Origin: Marinifilum sp965230805
GTDB taxonomy: Bacteria; Bacteroidota; Bacteroidia; Bacteroidales; Marinifilaceae
DNA length: 64,000 bases
Assembly (NCBI RefSeq): GCF_965230805.1
Contig: NZ_OZ246019.1
Location: 3,038,001-3,102,000, forward strand
Reading direction: 5' to 3'
Positions 8,393-19,700 of the stretch are shown piece after piece. The translations under genes and the position numbers were made by a program. A model generated the notes under the pieces. That model ran no database searches. It was not told the DNA's origin and was given only the letters and a program-made list of their open reading frames with translations. Each line of letters opens with the position of its first letter. Within the stretch, counting starts at the first letter, position 1.

Positions 8393-10828
8393 ATGTTAAA
8401 GAATTTCTTGATTACCATTATTCGAAATTTTAACCGAAATAAGTTTTATACCGTTCTTAATGTAACTGGTTTGTCGGTGGGATTGACATGCGCAATTTTA
8501 ATTGTGCTTTTTATTCAGGAAGAGTTATCCTACGATAAGTACAATGTAAATCACAAAAGAATTGTGCGTTTGGCATCCGATTTTAAATTAAATGGGAAAC
8601 GCGATCGGGTTGCAACAACGCCTATTCCATTTGGACCAACTTTTAAACAGGAATTTCCGGAAGTTGAGCAATTTGTTCGAGTTCGGGGTTCAGGGGGGCA
8701 GCAATTCAGATATCAGGATAAGGAGTTTTACGAGGAACGAATTCCTTATATCGATTCAAGTGTGTTTAAGGTGTTTAGCTATAAGCTCTTACAAGGTGAT
8801 CCTGATAAAGCTTTAAGCGAACCTTACTCAATTGTTTTGAATCAAAGCTTAGCCAAAAAATATTTTGGGGATGAAGATCCTATAGGTAAAGTGCTAATTG
8901 TTGGAGAAAAAAGATCTTTCACGGTAACAGGAGTAATGGAGGATATTCCTGGAAATAGTCACTTTAGGTTTAGAGGTTTCTATTCAATGAAAACACTGGA
9001 AGTCTTGCTTGGGACAGAACAGTTTAATAGTACCGAACCCATTTCATTTTGGAGTTTTAACAATTATACTTATCTGTTGTTAAAGGAAAATTCCCAGGTT
9101 GAAGCGATCACGGAAAAGTTTCCGCTGTATTACCGGAAGTACATGAAGACATTGGGCGATCAGTTGGGAATTGATTATACATTAATTGTTCAGAAATTAG
9201 CCGACATCCATTTGAAATCGGACTTACAATGGGATGCACCTACAGGTAACATCAAGTACATTTTTATATTATCGGCCATAGCCTTTTTTATTTTATCGAT
9301 TGCTGGTATCAATTATATGAATATGGCAACGGCACGCTCAACTAAAAGAGCCAGAGAGGTTGGTGTTCGCAAAGTTGTAGGTGCCCATCGCGATACTTTA
9401 GTAAGACAGTTTCTTATGGAAAGTTTGTCGCTTACAGTTCTGGCTTTGGTCATTGCTATAATTGTTGTGGAATTAATTCTGCCTTTCTTTAATGATTTGG
9501 TAGATAAAGAATTGGTGTTAAGTATATCAGATACTCCTGAAATAATAATATTCAGTGTTGTTTTGGCATTGGTTCTTGGAGTGGTTTCGGGCAGCTATCC
9601 GGCATTTTATCTGTCTTCTTTTCATCCTGCTGTCATTTTAAAGGGATCAACCATAAAAGGCAAGGCCGGAAGTTTGCTGAGAAAACTGCTTGTAGTCTCG
9701 CAGTTTACTATATCTGCCATAATGATTAGCGGAACTATAATTGTTGGTATTCAGCTGAATTATATGAACAATAAGGATATGGGATTTGGCAAAGAGGATG
9801 TACTGGTAAGTATTGTTAGAGATTCTTTAATGAGAACCAAGATTCAACCTTTAAAGGAAGAGCTTCGAAAAAATCCTAATATTAATTCTGTGGCTACCTC
9901 TAACACATTAATAGGTTTTGATGGGTCGAAAACCGTACATATGTATGAAGGGGAAGAAGGAATGGAAGAGTATGCCTTAAATTTTAGTGTAATCGATTTT
10001 GATTATCTCGATATGATGCATATGAAAATAATACAAGGCAGAAAATTTGACAGAAATATTGCTTCGGATACAAGTAGTGCATTTATTGTGAATCAGGCAG
10101 CAGCCAGAAAGTTTAACTGGAACGAAAATGCGGTGGGCAAGAAACTGCAATTGGGTGTAGAGTTCGAAGGAGGCGAGGATGATGATATCATGAAGGGTGA
10201 GGTAATTGGTGTAGTTGCCGACTTTCATTACAGGCCATTACGCGAAAATATCGAACCCATTAATTTTTTGGTAAGCGAGAATGCTAATTATCGAAGAGTG
10301 ATGTATGTGAAACTGAACCAGAAAAACCGAGAGGAAACACTTCGGTATATCGAGAAGGTATGGAATGAATTTAGTCATGGAATGGCTTTTAACTATGTCT
10401 TTTTAGATGAAAAATTGAGAGAGAATTACGACTCGGAAGTAAGATTAACTTGGATTTTCTCTATTTTTTCATTCATAAGTATCCTGATAGCTTCTCTAGG
10501 TTTATTTGGCCTTTCTTCCTTTATGGCCGAACAGAGAACCAAGGAGTTGGGCGTTCGAAAAGTACTGGGTGCTTCTGTTAATCAACTTGTAAATCTGCTA
10601 ACCAAAGAGTTTGTGAAGCTGGTTTTAATCGCAAATATCATAGCCATTCCAATTGCTTACTGGGTAATGCATGTTTGGTTAAATGATTTTTCATATCGCA
10701 TACAGATCAGCTGGTGGATTTTTCTTCTAACCATTATGATTTCATTGGTAATTGGAATTTGCACTGTGGCATGGCAATCGTTCAAGGCTGCTTCGTCCGA
10801 TCCGGTTAATGCAATTAAATATGAATAA
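8393..10828 (+). CDS. ABC transporter permease, FtsX/MacB type (second of two)
   Basis: 811 residues from the ATG at 8393. That start is chosen because MLKNFLITIIRNFNRNKFY aligns residue for residue with the start of the first permease (MIKIILNTVIRN); a GTG at 8351 overlapping the ATPase stop would add 14 residues that do not align. The architecture matches the paralogue: two FtsX segments (NYMNMATARSTKRAREVGVRK and LGLFGLSSFMAEQRTKELGVRK) separated by periplasmic domains. Probably forms a heterodimer with the first permease (inference). Last clear member of the exporter operon. Confidence 0.9.
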   Translation: MLKNFLITIIRNFNRNKFYTVLNVTGLSVGLTCAILIVLFIQEELSYDKYNVNHKRIVRLASDFKLNGKRDRVATTPIPFGPTFKQEFPEVEQFVRVRGSGGQQFRYQDKEFYEERIPYIDSSVFKVFSYKLLQGDPDKALSEPYSIVLNQSLAKKYFGDEDPIGKVLIVGEKRSFTVTGVMEDIPGNSHFRFRGFYSMKTLEVLLGTEQFNSTEPISFWSFNNYTYLLLKENSQVEAITEKFPLYYRKYMKTLGDQLGIDYTLIVQKLADIHLKSDLQWDAPTGNIKYIFILSAIAFFILSIAGINYMNMATARSTKRAREVGVRKVVGAHRDTLVRQFLMESLSLTVLALVIAIIVVELILPFFNDLVDKELVLSISDTPEIIIFSVVLALVLGVVSGSYPAFYLSSFHPAVILKGSTIKGKAGSLLRKLLVVSQFTISAIMISGTIIVGIQLNYMNNKDMGFGKEDVLVSIVRDSLMRTKIQPLKEELRKNPNINSVATSNTLIGFDGSKTVHMYEGEEGMEEYALNFSVIDFDYLDMMHMKIIQGRKFDRNIASDTSSAFIVNQAAARKFNWNENAVGKKLQLGVEFEGGEDDDIMKGEVIGVVADFHYRPLRENIEPINFLVSENANYRRVMYVKLNQKNREETLRYIEKVWNEFSHGMAFNYVFLDEKLRENYDSEVRLTWIFSIFSFISILIASLGLFGLSSFMAEQRTKELGVRKVLGASVNQLVNLLTKEFVKLVLIANIIAIPIAYWVMHVWLNDFSYRIQISWWIFLLTIMISLVIGICTVAWQSFKAASSDPVNAIKYE

Positions 10829-10857
10829 TACTGGAATAACACCATTAGTTTTAAGTT

Positions 10858-11148
10858 ATGAGAGAAATATGTGTCCCCATTCCATTTGTCGACGATAATC
10901 AAATGGCTGAAGTGGAAGTGAAGTTTGCAAATCGAAATGTAAGAGTTCAGTTTCGATTGGAATCATTTGTTTGGGATGTAAGTGATGATTCTGATTTTAA
11001 TCCGGATGATTCTATAACTGAACGTTTAATGAAGATTTACAAGCTTAAAAAGTCAATATCAGATTATGATCCTGCTTGGGAGCTGATACAAATATTTACG
11101 CCCCCGGAAAATTCGAAATACATTCAGGTGTTATTCCGAAAAAAATAA
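10858..11148 (+). CDS. Small protein of unknown function
   Basis: 96 residues, no signal peptide or membrane helix, acidic in the middle (DVSDDSDFNPDDS) with a basic stretch (KIYKLKKS). The pattern KSISDYDPAWELIQIFTPPENSKYIQVLFRKK at the C-terminus suggests a small folded beta-rich domain. It starts 30 bases after the exporter permease and could be cotranscribed with it, but nothing else links it to transport. I do not recognise the family. Confidence 0.55.
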   Translation: MREICVPIPFVDDNQMAEVEVKFANRNVRVQFRLESFVWDVSDDSDFNPDDSITERLMKIYKLKKSISDYDPAWELIQIFTPPENSKYIQVLFRKK

Positions 11149-11224
11149 TTTTATTTTGCGATTGTAACTAAAAAGAGTTTTGTTCGTCTTGTAATCAGTT
11201 CAAAACAATAAAATCAACCGTCAT

Positions 11225-12469
11225 ATGGACTATTTGATTAAAATCGCACTGTTTTTCACCTTATTTTTTAGTTTGTTGTTGGGTGCGTTGGGTTTAAATG
11301 CACAGGTTTACCCATGCTACTTGTATGGTTCTATTACTACAGTTGATGGAGATGTGTATTCAGGAGCAATTCGCTGGAATGATGAGGAGGTGTTTTTATC
11401 GGATGTATTTAACTCGGAAAAAATTGAAAATCCATATTTAAAATATGTTAAAAAGGAAAATCCTAAACTAATTGAATACAAGCGAAGAAGAAGAACTTCA
11501 TGGTATCGAGTAGAGTATTCCGATGAGCAAAGCAATAGTACATACAAAAGAAGATTCGAGTGCCGGTTTGGTGATATCAATTCAATTTCTGTTACAGGGA
11601 ATGAGTCTGTAAATCTAGAACTTAAGACGGGTAAATTTATTAATTTGGCAGGAGGTTCGAATGATGTCGGAAATCAAATATGGATATTGGATCATGAGCT
11701 GGGTTTGTTAAAAATTGATTGGAACAGAATTGATGTTGTTAAATTTTTTAGACCCGATACTGAAATTCACGAAAATTTCGGAAATCCAATTTATGGCAAA
11801 ATTACAACTACAATTGGTGAATTCACCGGATTTATTCAATGGGATCACGATGAACGATTGTTACAGGATAAATTAGATGGTGAAAGTCGGGATGGTGAGA
11901 TGAATATCCCATTTGCCAAAATTAAAGAAATTATAAAAGAGGAAAACGGATCAAAGGTTGTGTTGCAATCGGGTCGCCAACTGCTTTTGAAATCATCCAA
12001 CGATGTTACTCGAAGTAATAGAGGAATTGTAGTAACCATACCACAAGTAGGTAGGATTGATTTTACCTGGAAACATTTTTTAGCATTACAAATACTTGCT
12101 TTGCCTAAAAAAAGTGATGGCTGTTATTCCGAGTTTAAAGATTCGGAGAGATTGTATGGAAAAGTAACTACAAAAAAAGGTGAAACTTTTGAAGGAGTTA
12201 TTGTTTACGATTTGGATGAAGCAATGGATTCTGAAATTTTAAACGGCTTGAATGATAAACTTGAGTTTTCTGTACCATTTCGAAATATAAAAAGAATCAT
12301 TCCCAAAGCTTACAATTACTGTTTGGTAGAACTTAAGAGTGGACAAGAGCTTTTTTTAGGTGATAAAACAGATGTTTCAGAAAAAAATGCCGGGATATTA
12401 ATTTTTACGGGAAATGATTCGTATGAAATTGTGGATTGGACCAACTTAAAGGAAATAGAGTTCTTTTGA
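11225..12469 (+). CDS. Secreted protein with three internal repeats, function unknown
   Basis: 414 residues. A signal peptide covers about residues 1-26 (hydrophobic run ending LGLNAQ). Mature protein contains three copies of a roughly 125-residue unit, each opening with YGSITT/YGKITT/YGKVTT plus a GE or GD turn, an acidic W/YD segment, a central FGDI or F(A/R)(K/N)IK strand and a closing ..I(D/V)W segment. Each unit looks like a small beta-barrel or sandwich built from strand pairs. No catalytic motif is visible. Nothing nearby explains it; the following 1.3 kb is gene-free. Confidence 0.6.
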   Translation: MDYLIKIALFFTLFFSLLLGALGLNAQVYPCYLYGSITTVDGDVYSGAIRWNDEEVFLSDVFNSEKIENPYLKYVKKENPKLIEYKRRRRTSWYRVEYSDEQSNSTYKRRFECRFGDINSISVTGNESVNLELKTGKFINLAGGSNDVGNQIWILDHELGLLKIDWNRIDVVKFFRPDTEIHENFGNPIYGKITTTIGEFTGFIQWDHDERLLQDKLDGESRDGEMNIPFAKIKEIIKEENGSKVVLQSGRQLLLKSSNDVTRSNRGIVVTIPQVGRIDFTWKHFLALQILALPKKSDGCYSEFKDSERLYGKVTTKKGETFEGVIVYDLDEAMDSEILNGLNDKLEFSVPFRNIKRIIPKAYNYCLVELKSGQELFLGDKTDVSEKNAGILIFTGNDSYEIVDWTNLKEIEFF

Positions 12470-12472
12470 ATA

Positions 12473-12640
12473 AACCGAAGTTGGACTTAATTTCTTTGGT
12501 AATGAGAACCTTCCATTAAAAGTTAGCCTGAATTTGGGAAAAATCCCTTCAATCGTTTTTAAATATCCTAATATCCCATCGCTAACCTTTATACAAAATC
12601 ACATCAAATTGTGATGGAATTTGTGTTCAGGTTCTAATCT
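12473..12640. mobile_element. Decayed copy of the 266-bp MITE
   Basis: The stretch aligns in order with the intact elements at 13199 and 31130: a left end CCGAAGTTGGACTTAATTTC against the TIR, GAGAACCTTCCATTA against GAGAACTTTCCATTA, then matching blocks around AAATATCCTAATATCCC, TTATACAAAATCA and TCAAATTGTGATGGAATTT. About 100 bp of the intact element is missing from the middle and both ends are eroded. Its right edge runs into the first 21-bp tandem repeat unit. Confidence 0.5.
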
Positions 12641-12882
12641 GTTCTTTACTCGTTCTACTTGGCAACAGTGCCGTTCTACCTGCCAAAGTCACCCTTCGAG
12701 CTGCTGTTGTAGTCGTTCGTTCTATTATCTGCGCTGTTCGTTCTTCCATCTGCATCCTTCTACCTGTCATTGGAGCCGTTCTACCTGTCGTCTGCATCGT
12801 TCTATCTGTCATCGGAGGCGTTCTACCTGCCATCTGCATCATTCGACCTGCCATCCGAGGCGTTCGACCAGCCAACCGCACG
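12631..12882 (-). repeat. 21-bp tandem repeat array, left arm (12 units)
   Basis: Twelve consecutive 21-bp units start at 12631, 12652, 12673 and so on to 12862, with no slippage. On the minus strand the unit reads about GCAGGTAGAACGCCTCC plus GATG. The better preserved right half alternates units with GCATC and GAGGC ends, i.e. a 42-bp higher-order period. On the minus strand every unit keeps one frame and would encode the heptad pattern AGRTPPM / AGRTMQM. The same unit occurs in the opposite orientation at 12911-13078. Confidence 0.8.
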
Positions 12883-12910
12883 CTCATTGTTAATAAATGC
12901 AATGCATTTT

Positions 12911-13078
12911 GCAGGTCTCTCGAAACTTTTTACAGCTCGAACCATGCATTTTACAGGAAAAAGGCATGCATTAGCAGGTCGAAGCATGCATTTTCTTACT
13001 CGGTCTCCTCCATTAGCAGGCAGAACGCCTCCAACAGGAGTAATAATCTTGCCAATAGCAGGTAGGAATACTGTATTT
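12911..13078 (+). repeat. 21-bp tandem repeat array, right arm (8 units, inverted)
   Basis: Eight 21-bp units start at 12911, 12932, 12953, 12974, 12995, 13016, 13037 and 13058. The best unit begins GCAGGCAGAACGCCTCC, the same as the left arm read on the minus strand, so the two arms are head-to-head around a 28-bp centre (12883-12910) that includes repeated GCAATGCATTTTGC-like sequence. Several units share a GCATGCATT core. The plus strand frame again gives a heptad of AGR type. Confidence 0.75.
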
Positions 13079-13198
13079 TTAATGGCTTGGGAAATGTTAC
13101 AAATCGGAACTGTCAATGAAAGGCGACAAATGTTCATTTTATCAAGGGGGTTTAGGACAAAAGAATGAAATTCATTTCAGGATACCAATTGGTATAAT

Positions 13199-13464
13199 AA
13201 CGTGAGTTCGACTTAAAATTCTATCCACAGAAAGTTCTATTTGGGATAGATTTGCATTAAAAATTTGGAAAGAATAGCGGGCTATTTTGAGGGATTTTTA
13301 ATGTAAAGATGTCGTAAAGAGAACTTTCCATTATGTGTTTGCCTGCTTTCGACATAAATTTCCTCAAATCTTCTTGAAATATCCCGATATTCCTTCGAAA
13401 ATTTGAGAAAATTTATACTAAAATCAGATCAAACTGTGAACGAATTTTACGTCGAACTCACGTT
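13199..13464. mobile_element. MITE copy 1 (266 bp, terminal inverted repeats)
   Basis: Ends are inverted repeats: left AACGTGAGTTCGACTTAAAA, right reading AACGTGAGTTCGACGTAAAA on the other strand, extending with gaps to a shared CACAG about 30 bp in. It is nearly identical over its full length to 31130-31396 and contains no reading frame of note. AT-rich direct repeats flank it (TATAATA on both sides if the element is taken from ACGTG to CACGT). These are the marks of a non-autonomous transposon; no matching transposase gene is in the window. Confidence 0.85.
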
Positions 13465-13792
13465 ATAATATTATAGCTTGAACAAAAGTTTGTTTGTAAT
13501 TCAGAAATATTATTGTACAATTACAAAAGCCGTTCATTGAAAGATATTGTGTTTTTTGTTGGTAAATGTTTGATCTGATTAAGATTATGCTAGTTTATTT
13601 TTTTTCAGAAAAAGAAGCTGATCCGTACTTCAGAAAATGAATAAAAAGTAGTTTGGAAATAATGTTTGTGGCATAATTAAGATGTTGAAAATTTTCGCCA
13701 AATTTGAAACTTATTCATTTTTCTTTCGTCAAAACAAGAAGTTCTTTTGTAGAAAGAATAATTGATTTTATCTAACCTATTAGCAAGTTTGG
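13465..13792. other. Gene-free leader upstream of the giant adhesin gene
   Basis: About 330 bp of AT-rich sequence between MITE copy 1 and the adhesin start. I see no gene, RNA gene or convincing -33/-7 promoter pair. Presumably it holds the adhesin promoter, since the next upstream gene ends at 12469. Confidence 0.4.
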
Positions 13793-16700
13793 ATGATAAG
13801 AAAACTGGGTTTTATGAAAAGATATGGCATACGACTACTACTATTAATTTTACTACATACTGTTTATTTTAATGCCGAAGCACGTGATTTCTATTGGATT
13901 GGAGGATCAGGTAATTTTAATGATATTCAACATTGGAGTGATCAGCCCGGAGGAAAAGTGAATCCGGATGCCTTGTTGCCGGATAAAGATGACAATGTGT
14001 TTTTTGATGAATTTTCATTTCCCGATCCGGGTGCAGAAGTTATTATTACCAGTGTGGCTCGATGTGCCAATATGCATTGGGGAAATGTAAAGAACATGCC
14101 TACCTTAAAAACAGATGCTAATCCGGCGCATTACTTGGTAATTTATGGGGGAGTTACATTCACCGATCAAATGATTATTGATCTTGAGCGGCCATTGTAT
14201 TTTAGAGCAAGCACGCAAGGAAATACAATAGATTTTGGAGGCAATACTTTCGATGGAGATATCATCTTCGAGAATAACGGAGGCTGGAGAATTACTGGGG
14301 GTTTGGATATTCTCGATAATGACATTCAATTTCAGCAAGGAAGTTTAAGTATTGAAGCTGAGATTAATTGTGGTAGTATAATTTCTCAAACAGCTAGTTC
14401 CAGAGAACTTTTTTTGAATTCTGCCACAATAAACCTGAGTAAATCAGGAAATGCGGTAATTGCATTACAAACCGATAATCTTTCAATTGATCCAGGCAAT
14501 TCTACGATTAATGTATTATCTGATGATTCGGATATAGAAATTTCCGGAGCGGAAAAGGTAGATTTTTATGATGTCGTATTTTTTGGGGATTCAGGAAATA
14601 TTGTAAATACCAGTTTAAAGGCAAATTTCAACAAACTCACATTTCAGAAGGATGGTAGCTTAGGTGGTGAAAACGATTTTCAGGAATTGGTTTTTACCGA
14701 AGGCTATTCATATAGTTTAAAAGATGGTGTTCAAGATGTTCAGGCTTTGTTTACAGCAAAAGGTCGATGTTATGCATACATTAATATAAACGGAGAAAGT
14801 TCGGGAGGATTTATTTCCGCCGAAGGGGTGGATCTTGAATATCTTAAAGTGCAAAATGTTACGGCAAGTGGAACAGCTGCTAATTTCTTAGCCAACAATT
14901 CGTATGATTTAGGCGGGAACAAAGGCTGGAGTTTTGGAGATCCTTCTTCTGATGATTATAAATGGACAGGAGCAGGAGGTGATAACCTATGGGGAAACCA
15001 TTTAAACTGGGATAAGGCTTGTGTGCCTTCCCGAAATAATAATGCTATAATTCCAGATGGATTTGCATTGGAAATAGATATTGATGCCGAGTGTAAGGAT
15101 CTTGACATTAAAGGAAGCTCAACCATAAGTGGGAATAAGAATTTGGAGATTTATGCATCATTAAAAGCTAGTGGAGCGACATGGACATTTAATGGAGAAA
15201 CTACAATGAAAGGTAGCGGAACAATCTCTTTAAATGCAAGTATGCCGGGAATGTTAAGCATTGAAGCAACAGGAATTTACAATCTGGGAACAAATCTTAC
15301 AATTGATAATGATCTGAATTTAAATTCGGGTACTCTTAATTCTGTAACAAAAAACATCGATGTCGATAGGTTTGTGTCTAATTCGGGAGTGTATCGAAAG
15401 TTAGACATTACAAATACTAACTTACAAGTAAATGCAGGAGTTTTAAAAGCATGGCATGTTGAAGGAAGTGGTTTTACTTTTATAGGCACAGGATCGCAAA
15501 TTACTTTGACACAAAGTGGTGCAGAGTTTTATAATAACAACTCCGATGGAATAAATTATGGAGCTGTTTTATTTAATCCTTTAGATAATCAAGTGTTTTT
15601 AACCAATTCCAATGCTAGTGATTATCCAACATTTGATGAGTTAAGATTTAATGGGAGTGCTAAAATTTCGGGGAATCATCAATATCATAATATGATTTTG
15701 GCTGCAGGCAAAGAATATTTGTTTCAAGCTGGAAGCAATCAGAAGATTATCGATAGTGATGGATTTTATGCAATTGGTACCTGTTCCGAAATTATCTCTT
15801 TAAAGGGAGATGGCGGTATTGCATTTATTGAGAGCGATGTGAACTCGGCAAACATTCAGCGTATTAGAGTAGAAGATGTGAATGTGGTTGGAGGTATGGC
15901 TGGAAATCTAAAAGCCAATGAATCAGTTGGAGTTTCAGGTTATGATGGTTGGGTTTTCCCTAACGATTTGTTAGGAGGAGATGTTTATTGGACAGGAGCC
16001 ATAAACGACAATTGGTTTGAAGCTGATAACTGGGATACGGGATGTGTTCCAACTCGAAAAGACAATGTGTTTTTCGAAGATGATAAAGTAACAGGAAGTT
16101 ACGATGTTAACATTTCAGTAAAAGGCAAAATTGCTGAATGTAACAACATGACCTGGACTGCATCACCAAGCATGACATTCTCTGGGGATCAGCAGATAAA
16201 TATCTTTGCTGGTATTGATATGACTGGTATGACAGCAGGAAACAATTCCTTTTCAGGAGATATAAATTTTAAAGCTGAACTTGCCGAGTCTGTAAGTATT
16301 GGTGCAGTTGAGTTGTTAAGCGATTTAAATTTTGTAGGAAACGAGCAGGAAGACGGAACATGGAAAGCCGGTTCATGGAAAATTAATACCAACTTACTTA
16401 CCACAGGTATCATAAACTTGGAGCGTGGTGAACTTATTACCAGTGGATTCGAAATTGAAGCTAAAGAATTCTATTCAACTAGCGGAGTAGATAATGTTCG
16501 ATCCTTAGACTTAGGATCCTCTATATTAAGAGTAGATAGATTTGAAGTATCTGCTAACTCATTTACCTTAGAGGCTGGCACTTCTGAGATTCAGATGGCA
16601 ACAGCAGGATCATTCATTGTTTCTGCAGGCGATGAAGTTTTAGAATTTTACAATGTAAGCTTTCAGGAAAGTACAGGAAATGTTTATGTCGATATTTATG

Positions 16701-19700
16701 CCGATGACGTAAGTTTTAATAATATGGTTTTCAATGGGAATACATATTTTAGAAAACCAACTGATTCAAAAATTAGTTTTACCGCCGAAAGCATTCAAAT
16801 GGCAGTTGGAAAAACCTATGTTTTTGAAAGTGGACAAACCTTTGTTTTAGGTGGTTTAGTTGCAAATGGAGCCTGCGAAGGAACAATTGATATTTCCGGA
16901 TCCGATTCGGATGCAGCATTTTTTAAGGCAAAAACAGGAGTTACTGATATCGAGGTTAATTCGGTTAACTTATTGAATATTCATGCTGATCCAAGCAATG
17001 TTTTTGTAGCAAAATCATCATTAGACCTTGGTAATACTGCAGGTTGGAAATTTGAAGATGAACCAATAGGTAAAGATCTGTATTGGGTGGGTGGCGAAGG
17101 TAATTGGGATGACCCTAATCATTGGTCAACCACATCCGGAGGCGCAGCAGATGGTTGTGTTCCAACAGCAAAAGACAATGTGTTCTTTGATGTTAATTCA
17201 TTTGATGGATTCGATCAGAATGTGTCTACAGGAGCAGGAGATATTCGATGCAGAACTATGGATTGGACCGGGTCAGAAAAAGCCCGACCAAATTTTGTAA
17301 TGGGTGATACTGATATCTCGGGCGTATATATTTATGGCTCATTCATTTTAAATTCTGAGGTGGATTTTGAAATAGAGGATATGGTAACTTTTTATTTTAG
17401 AGCTACCGAAACGCAAATATTAAATACATTTCATTATACATTCCCTCACAATGTGGAGTTTGATGGTAAGGGCGGAATATGGACTATGGATTCGGATTTC
17501 CAGACTGAAGGAGATTTATTTATTCGTCATGGTAAGCTTATTGCAAATGGTAATTTACTCGAATGTAAAAGTTTAACTTCAATTGATCAACCTACAGGGA
17601 TTCATTCTCGTGGGTTAGATATTGCTGATTCTCGTTTAATTGTAAATGGTAGCGAGGATGTTTTAGGCCGTTCGATTTATATTTTTGCAAATGATCCTAC
17701 CCTGGAGCAGGGCTTTGAGCTAGTTACTACTAATAGTATTATTCGACTCAAAGAAGACGCAGATGTTATTTTGGCAGGAACTGTGGCTCAGTCAATCAGA
17801 TTAAATGAGATCATTTTTGAGCAAGGCGGTAAGCTTGATGCTGGTTTCTCAGGACTGGATGTTTATGCAAAGCACCTGCTATTTGAAGGCGATGGGATAA
17901 TTAATGGTAAAAAGAATTCTTTTGGGACTCTTGAATTGGCAAGAGGTTTTGAGTATAAATTTGAAAAAGGCAGAACGATTACTACCGATAGTTTAATTGT
18001 GGACGGTAGTTGTTTTGCTCCTATTTATTTGCACTCAACTAAGGATGGATCTGGAAATGAAACATTTATTAAAGCCAGCAATAATGTAATCGGTAATTTT
18101 CTTCAACTAAAAGACATACACGCTGATACATCCGAAGGAGCCACTTACACAGCAAGCAATTCTTTTGATTTAGGAAACACAAGTAACTGGAATATTGATG
18201 GCGCGGTTGCTCCAATAGCTCTTTACTGGACAGGAAATGGCAGTGATGATGATTGGAATAATCATGAAAACTGGAGCCGTGCTATGGATGGCAGTGAAGA
18301 AGGATGTGTTCCAACACTAAACGACGATGTGTTTTTTACTTCGATTTCATTTTTGGGTAGTAAATTGGTTGAAATTACAACTGATGCTAAATGTCATAGC
18401 ATGACTTGGAATGATGATATTGATCCGGATGCTAATTTTTCAGTAACAGCAAAACTACAGATGAGTGGTTCAATGGATCTAACCGAAAGTATGGCATTAG
18501 ACCTGCAAGGAACTTTTGAATTTATTGGCGATGGCTTAACAGATAATAAAATTGTCGATTTTGCCAATAAAACAATGGATGGAGATATTCGATTTATTGG
18601 AAGTGGGCAAACTTGGCTGTGGCAAACTGGCTTTGTTACATCAGGAAATTTGGAAATTGATGAAGGTTCAGTTTCAACTCAAGGACATGATTTTGCTGTA
18701 AATGAATTTAAATCATTGTCATTACATAATGCCGCTGCAGTTCGATCATTCGATATGTCAAGCTCTCTGGTAACTTTAAATTCTGATGCAATTACAGCTT
18801 GGAGCATGAAAATGAATACCACGGGAGGTTTAACTTTTACAAGTACTGATTCTAAAATCACTTTCGTAAATGGAGGAGGGATTTATTGTGAAACTGATGC
18901 TGACGTCCATTTTGGATTTGTTGATTTTGCAGACAACGGGGTAATTAATATTACGAGTTCAGCAGATACTGAACATGGATATTTTGGTTCAGTGAGATTT
19001 ATGGAAGAAGGGAAGGTGTATGGAAACAACGAATTTTCAAATCTGGAATTCACTTTAGGATATGAGAACAATACAATTGAATCAGGGAAAACGGTAACTG
19101 TTATTAATGATTTAATAATGGAAGGTGTTCGTTGTTCATATGTATTTTTGAAAGCAAGTAGTGCAGGTGTTCCAGCAACTATTCATAAACCGTCTGGTAT
19201 TTTCGAAAGAATTTACAATGCATCTTTGACTGATATTCAAGGAACTTCAGGTTCGGGATTAGATCATCCGGTTCGTTACAAATATGAAAATAATGGTAGT
19301 ACAGGATTTACAGAATTAACCGAAGATGCAGATGGTGATGGAAATGATGAAACAGATCCACCTTCATTTAAAGAAAATTTTGACAGACAAGAGTGGTGTA
19401 GTAGTGTTGCTGTAATTGATAATGTTGAAAGCTTTCCAATAAATAGCACAACTACTTTCCAATGGTATTTTAGTACTGATGGAACTGTTTCTACATATAC
19501 AGCTTTAGATGGTGAAACAAATGCTGTGATTGAAGTTTCGGAAAGTGGTTTTTATAAAGTTGATGTAATATATGCTTTGAACACAGGTACAGGAACTGAT
19601 TGTAAAATTGAAGCAATTGTTGAAGTTTTACTTGGAGAGGTTTCAACAATATCACTAGAAATTACTGCCAAAAATGTTCGATGTTTTGGAAATGGAGATG

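Noticed and set aside
10657..10902. Minus-strand frame across the end of the second permease as a gene
   Set aside because: It overlaps two well supported plus-strand genes and has no motif.
12627..13168. Open frames in the 21-bp arrays as two ordinary genes
   Set aside because: They exist because a 21-bp period keeps the frame; composition is low-complexity and there is no start context or homology that I recognise.
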